A stretch of DNA of 17,936 nucleotides from positions 1 through 17,936 of the forward strand of contig JAVKSL010000059.1 in assembly GCA_039583695.1 (NCBI GenBank), given 5' to 3'. The stretch is from JAVKSL01 sp039583695 (GTDB lineage Bacteria > Actinomycetota > Acidimicrobiia > Acidimicrobiales > JAJPHD01). This document shows positions 6,792 through 13,761 of this stretch, piece by piece (the stretch's first letter is position 1; each line of letters starts with the position of its first letter). The notes beneath the pieces were generated by a model. The model was given only the letters and a program-made list of their open reading frames with translations, had not been told where the DNA came from and did not search any database. Both the position numbers and the translations under genes were made by a program.

Positions 6792-7760
6792 ATGAAAGAC
6801 ATGAAAAAGAGGGAACTTGACCAGGCTATCGTCGATCACGCGGTCTCCCGCTACGGGTTGATCACCCTCGCCGAAGCCCGAAAGCTCGGGCTCACCTCCC
6901 ACATGATCTCCACCAGGGTGACCAACGGGCAATTGTGGGTGGTTGGCCGGGGCTTGTACCGGCTGGCGGGTACGCCAGCCACGTGGGAACAGAGGGTCCT
7001 GGCAACCTGTCTGCTTGGAGGACCCGGGGCGGTCGCCTCACACCGCGCCGCGGCTGTCTTGTGGGGAATCGGCCAGATCAGGCCAGGCCGGGCCGAGGTC
7101 ACTGTTCCAAAGGGCCTGAGCGCGCGACGCGCAGCCCGACTGGGTCGGGTTCATCACGCGTCTCGCCTGGGAGAGCATGACGTGACCACCTGCAAGCAGA
7201 TACCCGTCACGACCGCGCCACGCACTGTCATGGACCTTGCTGGTGAGGTGTCACAGGGCACCCTGGTCAATCTCGTGGACGATGTCGTGTGCAACAACCT
7301 GGCGACCCTGGACGATCTGGACGGGTGTCTGGGCAGGCAGGGACGAACTCATCCCGGCAAGTTGGCGTTTAAGGAGGTGAGAGAGGTGTGGACGCCGGGG
7401 CCGAACGCGGGGAGCGCAGAGGAGATGCGGGTTGTGCGTTCCCTGCTCGAACGGGGCATTCCCGAGCCCAGGCGCCAACACGAGGTGTTCTCTGAAGGCA
7501 AGCTCGTGGCCCGAATGGACTTTGCCTGGCCCGCCGAGAAGGTGGGCCTCGAGCTGCAGAGCTTGAGATGGCACGGCACGCCCGAACGCTTCCACGCCGA
7601 TCGGGTGCGGCTGCTCAACCTGCGGTCCCTTGGCTGGGACGTCATCGAGGTAACCCCCCGACTCATGCACGCGGATGGAGGGGCACTCCTGCATCGGGCC
7701 GTCACGGCAGCTCTGACCCGTGTTCCGACCCCACCGGTAGGCTCCCAGCCATGCCAGTAG
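6792..7760 (+). CDS. Solitary AbiEi-like wHTH protein with DUF559/Vsr-type nuclease-like C-terminus
   Basis: A 322-aa protein of a type common in Actinobacteria. Residues about 17-60 (YGLITLAEARKLGLTSHMIS...GRGLYRLAG) look like the winged-helix domain of AbiEi-type antitoxins. The middle (LATCLLGGPGAVASHRAAAVLWG) matches the region that follows in that family. The end (about 205-300) resembles DUF559/Vsr-like restriction folds: SAEE (E210), RMDFAW (D243), GLELQS (E254), then F.ADR.R...L...GWDVIEVTP. Relatives, as I recall them, usually read E.DG where this has ELQ, so catalysis is uncertain. ATG 6792 has no clear ribosome site; ATG 6801 is the alternative. No AbiEii-type toxin gene lies beside it. 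Its last 10 bases overlap glyS, and two 47-bp palindromes lie upstream, suggesting autoregulation. Role unknown. Confidence 0.78.
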   Translation: MKDMKKRELDQAIVDHAVSRYGLITLAEARKLGLTSHMISTRVTNGQLWVVGRGLYRLAGTPATWEQRVLATCLLGGPGAVASHRAAAVLWGIGQIRPGRAEVTVPKGLSARRAARLGRVHHASRLGEHDVTTCKQIPVTTAPRTVMDLAGEVSQGTLVNLVDDVVCNNLATLDDLDGCLGRQGRTHPGKLAFKEVREVWTPGPNAGSAEEMRVVRSLLERGIPEPRRQHEVFSEGKLVARMDFAWPAEKVGLELQSLRWHGTPERFHADRVRLLNLRSLGWDVIEVTPRLMHADGGALLHRAVTAALTRVPTPPVGSQPCQ

Positions 7761-9052
7761 AGGACTTGATGGAGCGCGTGGTCAACCTGTGCAAGAGGCG
7801 GGGGTTCATCTTCCCGTCCGCCGAGATCTACGGCGGGTTCCGCTCCACCTACGACTACGGGCCGCTCGGCGTGTTGATGCTGCGTAACGTTAAAGACGCC
7901 TGGTGGCGCGCGATGGTCCAATGTCGCGACGACGTGGTGGGCATCGACGCATCCATCCTCTCCAGCCCCCGGATATGGGAGGCCTCGGGCCACCTGGCCA
8001 CATTCACCGATCCGCTTGTCGATTGCCGCAACTGCAAGGAGCGCTGGCGCGCCGATCAGATTGGCGACGCCTGCCCGGCCTGCGGGTCCCACAACCTGAC
8101 TGAGGCTCGGGATTTCAACTTGATGTTCAAGACCTTCGTCGGTCCGGTCGCCGACGACGCCAACGTTGCCTACCTGCGGCCCGAGACCGCCCAGGGCATG
8201 TTCGTGAACTTCGCCAACGTCGCTACGACCATCCGCAAGAAGCCCCCCTTCGGCATAGCCCAGATCGGAAAGTCCTTCCGCAACGAGATCACGCCGGGCA
8301 ACTTCGTCTTTCGCACCCGCGAGTTCGAGCAGATGGAGATGGAGTACTTCGTGCCTCCTGAGCAGGGACCCAAGTGGCTGGAATACTGGTGCGCCGAGCG
8401 CCACGCCTGGTACCAGAGCCTTGGGATCCCTGCCGATCAGCTCCGGCTTCGGGAGCACGCCCCCGAGGAGCTCTCCCACTACTCGGCGGGTACCTTCGAC
8501 GTCGAGTACGCCTTCCCCTGGGGCTGGGGGGAGTTGGAAGGCATAGCGAACCGCACCGACTTCGACCTCAAGGCCCACTCCAGCCACAGCGGGGAGCGCC
8601 TCGAGTACTTCGACCAGGCGACCGGTGAGCGCTGGGTGCCCCACGTCATCGAGCCCGCGGCGGGCGCCACCCGGGCCATGATGGCGTTCCTTCTGGCGGC
8701 CTACGACACCGACGAGGTCGCCAGCGAGGTCCGCACCGTGCTCCGCCTGCACCCCCGCCTGGCTCCCTACCAGGTCGCCGTGCTGCCACTCTCCAAGCGC
8801 GACACCCTCACCCCTCTCGCCCGCCAGGTCCTCAGGAGCCTCCAGCCGCATTGGATGTGCGATTACGACGAGACCCAGGCCATCGGCCGGCGTTACCGCC
8901 GCCAGGACGAGGTGGGCACACCCTGGTGCGTCACCGTCGACTTCGACTCGCTGGAGGATGGGGCGGTCACCGTGCGGGAGCGGGACTCGACCACCCAGGT
9001 GAGGGTCCCGATAGCCGCGCTGACCAACGAGCTGCGCGACCGTCTTTGGTAG
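7751..9052 (+). CDS. glyS: Glycyl-tRNA synthetase, single-chain alpha2 type
   Basis: A 433-aa class II synthetase that charges tRNA-Gly in the cytoplasm. It is the dimeric type (archaeal/eukaryotic/actinobacterial), not the alpha2beta2 enzyme of most Gram-negatives. The N-terminus reads KRRGFIFPSAEIYGGFRSTYDYGPLG, as in other actinobacterial GlyRS, which supports the ATG at 7751; an ATG at 7769 has a better ribosome site (AGAGGA) but gives a shorter protein. A zinc knuckle C92-x2-C95...C108-x2-C111 follows, then RPETAQGMFVNF, motif 2 FRNE...FRTREFEQMEMEYF, motif 3 HVIEPAAGATRAMMAFL and a C-terminal anticodon-binding domain (LAPYQVAVLPLS). The 10-bp overlap with the AbiEi-like gene implies at least partial co-expression; only 48 bp separate it from ppdK. 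Confidence 0.95.
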   Translation: MPVEDLMERVVNLCKRRGFIFPSAEIYGGFRSTYDYGPLGVLMLRNVKDAWWRAMVQCRDDVVGIDASILSSPRIWEASGHLATFTDPLVDCRNCKERWRADQIGDACPACGSHNLTEARDFNLMFKTFVGPVADDANVAYLRPETAQGMFVNFANVATTIRKKPPFGIAQIGKSFRNEITPGNFVFRTREFEQMEMEYFVPPEQGPKWLEYWCAERHAWYQSLGIPADQLRLREHAPEELSHYSAGTFDVEYAFPWGWGELEGIANRTDFDLKAHSSHSGERLEYFDQATGERWVPHVIEPAAGATRAMMAFLLAAYDTDEVASEVRTVLRLHPRLAPYQVAVLPLSKRDTLTPLARQVLRSLQPHWMCDYDETQAIGRRYRRQDEVGTPWCVTVDFDSLEDGAVTVRERDSTTQVRVPIAALTNELRDRLW

Positions 9053-9100
9053 GAGACCTAAGCTGGGGCAACCGCGAGACGAAAGTGGGCACGAGTGCTG

Positions 9101-11737
9101 ATGCAGTACGTCTTTGATTTCGGCCATAGCCATGCCAGGGCGCCGATGGAGATGAAGGACACCCTCGGGGGCAAGGGGGCCAACCTGGCCGAGATGACCT
9201 CGGTGCTCGGCTTGCCCGTGCCGCCGGGGTTCACGATCACGACCGACGCCTGCCGGGCGGCGGCCGCAACAGCCGCAACAGCGGCCTGGCCCGATGGCCT
9301 CGCCGACCAGGTCGACGCCGCGAGGGCCCGCCTGGAGGCAGCGATGGGCAAGAAGCTCGGCGACTCGGTCGACCCGCTCCTGGTCAGCGTGCGATCCGGG
9401 GCCCGCTTCTCCATGCCCGGCATGATGGACACCGTGCTCAACCTTGGCCTAAACGATGCCTCGGTGGAGGCGCTGGCCAAGCAGACCAACGACGAGCGCT
9501 TTGCCTACGATTCCTACCGCCGGTTCATCGCCATGTACGGGCGCATCGTGCTGGGCGTGGGCGGGGCAAGGATGGACGAGGTCTTCGAGGAGGCCAAGAA
9601 GGCCGCGGGCGCCACCGTGGACTCCGCGATCCCAGTCGAGGCTCTCCAGCTCATCGTCGCCGACTACAAAGGTCTGGTCGAGCGCCAGACCGGCGAGGCT
9701 TTCCCCCAGGATCCGGCCACCCAGCTCCGGGGCGCGATCGAGGCGGTCTTCCGCTCGTGGGGCAGCCCCCGGGCCATCGCCTACCGCAACCGCGAGCACA
9801 TCCCCCACGACCTGGGCACCGCCGTGAACGTGCAGGCCATGGTCTTCGGCAACCGCGACGACCGCTCGGGCACCGGGGTAGGTTTCACGCGTGACCCGGC
9901 TACGGGGGCGGCGGGCGCCTACGGCGACTTCCTGATCAACGCGCAGGGCGAGGACGTGGTGGCAGGCATCCGCAAGACCGAGCCGCTGTCGGCCCTGGCC
10001 GAGCGCTTTCCCGACATATACGCCCAGCTCACCGACATCTTCGCCCGGCTGGAGCACCACTACCGGGACATGTGCGACACCGAGTTCACCATCGAGCAGG
10101 GAAAGCTGTGGATGCTCCAGACCCGCATCGGCCAGCGGACCGGGCGGGCGGCGCTGCGCATAGCGGTGGAGATGGTGGACGACCCGGCCATCTGCCTGAC
10201 CCGGGCGGAAGCGGTACAAAGGGTCGATCCAGCGCAGGTGGAGCAGAGCCTGCACCCCCAGTTCGTCTCGACCGAGCGCCGGACCGTGTTCGCCAGGGGA
10301 CTGGCCGCCAGCCCCGGGGCTGCGGTCGGTCGGGCGTACTTCAGCGCGGACGACGCCGTCGCCGCAGCCCAGCGGGGCGAGAAGGTCATCCTGGTGCGCG
10401 ACGAGACCTCCCCCGAGGACGTGCACGGGATGATGGTGGCCGAGGGCATCCTCACCGCCCGGGGCGGGCTGGTCAGCCACGCGGCGGTGGTCGCCAGGGG
10501 CTGGGGCAAGCCAGCGGTCGTGGGTGTGGAGTCGCTGCACATCGCGGGGGAGCACTTCCGGGCCGGGCGGATCATCGTCCGCGAGGGCGACGTGATCTCA
10601 CTCGACGGCTCCACCGGCGAGGTCATGGTCGGCGAGATCGAGATGTCGCCAGCCGAAGCCTCACCCGAGCTGTCGACCTTGCTGAGCTGGGCCGACGAGA
10701 TCCGAGCTGGGCACCTCGGTGTGCGGGCCAACGCCGACACCGGCGCGGATGCGGCCAACGCAAGGAGCTTCGGCGCGGAGGGCATCGGTCTTTGCCGCAC
10801 CGAGCACATGTTCCTGGGGGAGGAACGCCTGCCTATAGTGCGCCGCATGATCCTGGCCTCGACGCCGGAGGAGGAAGTCGCCGCGCTGGAGGAGTTGCGG
10901 GTCGCCCAGCGGGACGACTTCGTGGAGATCCTGGAGGCGATGGACGGCCTGCCGGTCACGGTGCGGCTGCTGGATCCGCCGCTGCACGAGTTCCTTCCGG
11001 ACACCACCGAGCTGGCGGTCAAGCAGGCCGCCGAGGGCTTAAGCGCCGGGGAGCAGCGCCTCTATGATGCGGCGCTGGCGTGGAAAGAAGCCAACCCGAT
11101 GCTGGGCACCCGGGGCGTCCGTCTCGGGGTCATCAAGCCGGGCCTTTACGCCATGCAGGTGAGGGCGCTCATGCAGGCGGCCTCGCTGCGGGCAGCTGCG
11201 GGCGGGCACCCCAAGGTCGAGGTGATGATCCCGCTCACGGTTTCCCGGGCCGAGCTGGCGCTGGCCCGTTCATGGGTCACCGAGGCTGTGGAGCAGGTTG
11301 AGGCGGGCGGGCTCGACGTGGCGATCGGCACGATGATCGAGACTCCCCGGGCCGCGCTGGTAGCGGGGGAGATCGCTGCGGAGGCCGACTTCTTCTCCTT
11401 CGGCACCAACGACCTGACTCAGATGACCTTCGGATTCAGCCGCGACGACGTCGAAGGTCGTCTCATGTCGGCATACCTGGCGGCCGGCTTGCTGGCGGCC
11501 AACCCCTTCGAGACGGTCGACCCCGACGGCGTTGGCGAGCTGGTTCGTCTCGGCGTGGAGCGGGGCCGGGCGACAAGAGCCGACCTCAAGATCGGCGTCT
11601 GCGGTGAGCACGGCGGCGACCCGGCCTCGATAGCGATGTTCGCACGGGCAGGGCTCGACTACGTGAGCTGCTCGCCTTACCGGGTGCCGGTCGCCCGGCT
11701 GGCTGCGGCCCAGGCAGTGCTGGCGGGGGTTTCTTAG
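9101..11737 (+). CDS. ppdK: Pyruvate, phosphate dikinase
   Basis: An 878-aa PPDK, close to the usual length, interconverting pyruvate + ATP + Pi and PEP + AMP + PPi. The ATP-grasp half begins YVFDFGH...LGGKGANLAEM and contains SVRSGARFSMPGMMDTVLNLG and GVGFTRDPATGA. The swivelling domain has GGLVSHAAVVARG, with H460 as the phosphocarrier; the residue two before it, V458, is Thr in most PPDKs. The TIM-barrel half has LCRTEHMF, FFSFGTNDLTQMTFGFSRDD and the catalytic Cys (C834) in GVCGEHGGDP. The ATG at 9101 gives the family N-terminus MQYVFDF; GTG at 9095 adds two residues. No strong ribosome site is seen. The TAG stop lies in the 6-bp duplicated target of the downstream IS, so the protein is intact. 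Confidence 0.95.
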   Translation: MQYVFDFGHSHARAPMEMKDTLGGKGANLAEMTSVLGLPVPPGFTITTDACRAAAATAATAAWPDGLADQVDAARARLEAAMGKKLGDSVDPLLVSVRSGARFSMPGMMDTVLNLGLNDASVEALAKQTNDERFAYDSYRRFIAMYGRIVLGVGGARMDEVFEEAKKAAGATVDSAIPVEALQLIVADYKGLVERQTGEAFPQDPATQLRGAIEAVFRSWGSPRAIAYRNREHIPHDLGTAVNVQAMVFGNRDDRSGTGVGFTRDPATGAAGAYGDFLINAQGEDVVAGIRKTEPLSALAERFPDIYAQLTDIFARLEHHYRDMCDTEFTIEQGKLWMLQTRIGQRTGRAALRIAVEMVDDPAICLTRAEAVQRVDPAQVEQSLHPQFVSTERRTVFARGLAASPGAAVGRAYFSADDAVAAAQRGEKVILVRDETSPEDVHGMMVAEGILTARGGLVSHAAVVARGWGKPAVVGVESLHIAGEHFRAGRIIVREGDVISLDGSTGEVMVGEIEMSPAEASPELSTLLSWADEIRAGHLGVRANADTGADAANARSFGAEGIGLCRTEHMFLGEERLPIVRRMILASTPEEEVAALEELRVAQRDDFVEILEAMDGLPVTVRLLDPPLHEFLPDTTELAVKQAAEGLSAGEQRLYDAALAWKEANPMLGTRGVRLGVIKPGLYAMQVRALMQAASLRAAAGGHPKVEVMIPLTVSRAELALARSWVTEAVEQVEAGGLDVAIGTMIETPRAALVAGEIAAEADFFSFGTNDLTQMTFGFSRDDVEGRLMSAYLAAGLLAANPFETVDPDGVGELVRLGVERGRATRADLKIGVCGEHGGDPASIAMFARAGLDYVSCSPYRVPVARLAAAQAVLAGVS

Positions 11738-11738
11738 A
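11733..11738. repeat. IS target site duplication, left copy (CTTAGA)
   Basis: CTTAGA directly abuts the left terminal repeat at 11739 and recurs at 13672-13677 directly after the right terminal repeat. It includes the ppdK stop codon TAG (11735-11737). Six bases fits the short duplications reported for IS1634-type elements. Confidence 0.88.
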
Positions 11739-11765
11739 CCGAGCTTACGACGGCTCGGAGACCAG
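11739..11765 (+). repeat. IS left terminal inverted repeat
   Basis: Starts CCGAGCTTACGACG; the reverse complement of the right end starts CCGAACTTACGACG. The first 14 positions match at 13, and 19 of 27 match overall, the rest being clustered mismatches at 15-17 and 21-24. Confidence 0.85.
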
Positions 11766-11826
11766 TTTGGTGGGCTGAGCAGGGATGACCGGTTCTAACT
11801 GGCTCAGAATGTAGACACGAGTATCA

Positions 11827-11855
11827 TTGTGCCGACGGCCATCATGTGCTAAGGT
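11827..11855 (+). promoter_or_regulatory. Candidate leaderless promoter of the IS transposase
   Basis: TTGTGC (11827-11832) and TAAGGT (11850-11855) are spaced by 17 bases, and TAAGGT fits TANNNT. Transcription would begin about seven bases later, at the GTG at 11862. No Shine-Dalgarno is needed for such a start, which favours GTG 11862 over the internal ATG at 11883. Confidence 0.45.
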
Positions 11856-11861
11856 GGTGCA

Positions 11862-13595
11862 GTGACCAGGCAGCTAGGCGCCATGCATGTAGCTACTACA
11901 CGTCGTCAGCATGGAGACAAGGTCTACGAGACCCACCTGCTCCGCCATTCCTATCGGGAGGGCGGCAAGGTCAAGAACCAGACCCTGGCGAATCTGTCCT
12001 ACCTGCCAGCCCGGACGATCGCCTTGATCCGGGAATCCTTGGCGGGAAAGTCCCATGTCGTAGCGGGAGCCGACTTTGAGATCGAGGCCAGCCTGGCTCA
12101 CGGCCACGTTGCAGCGCTTTGGGCAATGGCCACCAAGCTGGGATTCCCTGGCCTGTTGGGTCCAGCGTGTGCGCAGCGCAACCTGGCCCTGGCACTCATA
12201 ATCGCTCGTGCAGCTCGCCCTGCCTCCAAGCTCGCCACCACGCGATGGTGGGCTGACACCACCTTGGGGCTCGATCTCGGCGTCGCCGATGCGTCCACCG
12301 ATGAGGTCTATGGCGCAATGGACTGGCTCAGGTCCCGCCAGGACAGCGTCGAGGCCACCCTGGCGCACCGTCACGTCGCTAAGGACGCCATGGTGTTGTA
12401 TGACCTGAGCTCGTCGTGGATGGAAGGCACCCACTGCCCCTTGGCAAAGCGGGGCTATTCCCGGGGTCACAAGGGGGGTAAGGCCCAAATCGAGTACGGC
12501 CTCATGACCGACGCTGCGGGAAGACCGATCTGTGTGGAGGTCTTTGCCGGCAACACCGCAGATCCCACGGCGTTCATCTCGGCCGTGGAGGCTCTGCGAG
12601 GACGCTTGGGCTTGGGGACAGTGACGGTGGTGGGAGATCGGGGCATGATCACCGCCGCTCGCATCGAGGCCCTGGCCGACATCGGGGGGCTGAGCTGGAT
12701 CACCTCCCTGCGAGCCCCTGCAGTCCAAGCTCTGGCCAGCTCGGGGGCCATACAGCTTTCCCTGTTCGATGAGTCCAACCTGGCCACCATCACCCATCCC
12801 GACTACCCCAACGAACGTCTCGTGGCTTGTAGGAACCCTTTGTTGGCCACCGAGCGAGCCCGCAAGCGCAACGAGCTGTTAGACGCCACCGAGGTCATCC
12901 TTGCGCCCATCGTGGCAGCGGTGGGTGAGCGACGCCTGGTTGGTGCCGACAAGATCGGGCTTCGGGTGGGGCGCCACATCAATCGCTACAAGATGGCCAA
13001 GCACTTCGAGCTAAAGATCACCGACACCACATTTTCCTACTCCCGCCGAGAGCCCGAGATCGCCGTTGAGGCGGCCCTGGACGGCATATACGTGATTCGC
13101 ACCAGCGTGGATGCGACCTCCCTTGATGCGCCGGGCGCCGTTGAAGCCTACAAGTCTTTGTCCAGGGTGGAGCGGGATTTCAGATCCCTCAAGGCCATCG
13201 ACTTGGACCTGCGCCCGATCTATCACTACACCGAGGAGCGGGTGCGCTCACACGTGTTCATCTGCATGCTCGCCGCGTACCTCGTGTGGCACCTACGCCA
13301 GGCCTGGGCGCCATTGTGCTTCACCGACGAGATGCCCCCCAAGCGCGCCGATCCCGTCGCTCCCGCAGTGTGTTCGGATGAAGCGCTGACCAAGGCTTCA
13401 CGAAAGCATGACGAAGATGGCGAACCCATCCACAACTTTGCCACCTTGGTCAACCACCTGGCCACCTTGACCCGCAACACCGTGGTCTTCGGGGACAATA
13501 TCCGCATCGAAAAGCTGGCACAGCCGACTGCACTACAGCGCCGTGCATTTGAGCTCATCGGCAAGCCCATACCCACCAGGCTAGGCCCGATGTAG
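11862..13595 (+). CDS. IS1634-family DDE transposase
   Basis: A 577-aa transposase for cut-and-paste movement of the surrounding IS. The N-terminus (YETHLLRHSYREGGKVKNQTL.NL..LP) is characteristic of IS1634 relatives. The RNase H-fold carries the acidic triad: D181 in VLYDLSSSW, D259 in VVGDRGMITAARIE, and E437 in YKSLSRVERDFRSLK, which matches the IS4-type Y..R...E......K signature. The C-terminus ends with a segment (LATLTRNTVVF) often seen in these proteins. I chose the GTG at 11862 because of the TAAGGT box seven bases upstream; ATG 11883 would remove seven residues. The frame is open with no disabling mutation, so the enzyme may be functional. Family-level assignment is firm, exact IS name is not. 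Confidence 0.93.
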   Translation: MTRQLGAMHVATTRRQHGDKVYETHLLRHSYREGGKVKNQTLANLSYLPARTIALIRESLAGKSHVVAGADFEIEASLAHGHVAALWAMATKLGFPGLLGPACAQRNLALALIIARAARPASKLATTRWWADTTLGLDLGVADASTDEVYGAMDWLRSRQDSVEATLAHRHVAKDAMVLYDLSSSWMEGTHCPLAKRGYSRGHKGGKAQIEYGLMTDAAGRPICVEVFAGNTADPTAFISAVEALRGRLGLGTVTVVGDRGMITAARIEALADIGGLSWITSLRAPAVQALASSGAIQLSLFDESNLATITHPDYPNERLVACRNPLLATERARKRNELLDATEVILAPIVAAVGERRLVGADKIGLRVGRHINRYKMAKHFELKITDTTFSYSRREPEIAVEAALDGIYVIRTSVDATSLDAPGAVEAYKSLSRVERDFRSLKAIDLDLRPIYHYTEERVRSHVFICMLAAYLVWHLRQAWAPLCFTDEMPPKRADPVAPAVCSDEALTKASRKHDEDGEPIHNFATLVNHLATLTRNTVVFGDNIRIEKLAQPTALQRRAFELIGKPIPTRLGPM

Positions 13596-13644
13596 ACAGA
13601 CCAGCTGACCCTGCAACCTCAACAGCGCAGGTCAGCACCTAGTT

Positions 13645-13671
13645 CTGCCAGCCGGAGCGTCGTAAGTTCGG
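13645..13671 (-). repeat. IS right terminal inverted repeat
   Basis: The outermost 14 bases read on the minus strand as CCGAACTTACGACG, pairing with the left end at 13 of 14. The end at 13671 is followed at once by the second CTTAGA copy, which fixes the boundary. Confidence 0.85.
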
Positions 13672-13677
13672 CTTAGA
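13672..13677. repeat. IS target site duplication, right copy (CTTAGA)
   Basis: Matches 11733-11738 exactly. The pre-insertion sequence is recovered by joining 11738 to 13678, giving the ppdK end followed directly by the dnaG upstream region. Confidence 0.88.
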
Positions 13678-13747
13678 AATTGGGCTGGTCCCGCCACGGC
13701 CCCGTGCCCACTCGATTCCGGCGACGGTCCGCCCTTGGCGCGGCGGG

Positions 13748-13753
13748 TACGGT
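13748..13753 (+). promoter_or_regulatory. Candidate -10 box ahead of dnaG
   Basis: TACGGT fits TANNNT and lies eight bases before the GTG at 13762, compatible with a leaderless or near-leaderless dnaG message. No convincing -35 is visible 16-18 bases upstream. If real, dnaG keeps its own promoter downstream of the IS. Confidence 0.3.
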
Positions 13754-13761
13754 CAGGACCT

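Larger units (their letters stand above)
11739..13671 (+). mobile_element. Complete IS1634-type insertion sequence, 1933 bp
   Basis: The borders are set by imperfect terminal inverted repeats (19 of the outermost 27 positions match) and a perfect flanking 6-bp direct repeat. One intact DDE transposase ORF fills most of it. Size, single ORF, short target duplication and the Y/R/E/K signature of the transposase agree with the IS1634 family of the IS4 superfamily. Exact duplications and an undamaged ORF suggest a fairly recent and possibly still active insertion. It sits between ppdK and dnaG; without it the ppdK stop and the dnaG GTG would be about 84 bp apart. Confidence 0.9.

Noticed and set aside
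7349..9133. 594-aa open frame on the minus strand
   Set aside because: It lies antisense across glyS, which has every motif of a real synthetase; long antisense frames are expected at this GC content, and its translation shows no recognisable domain.
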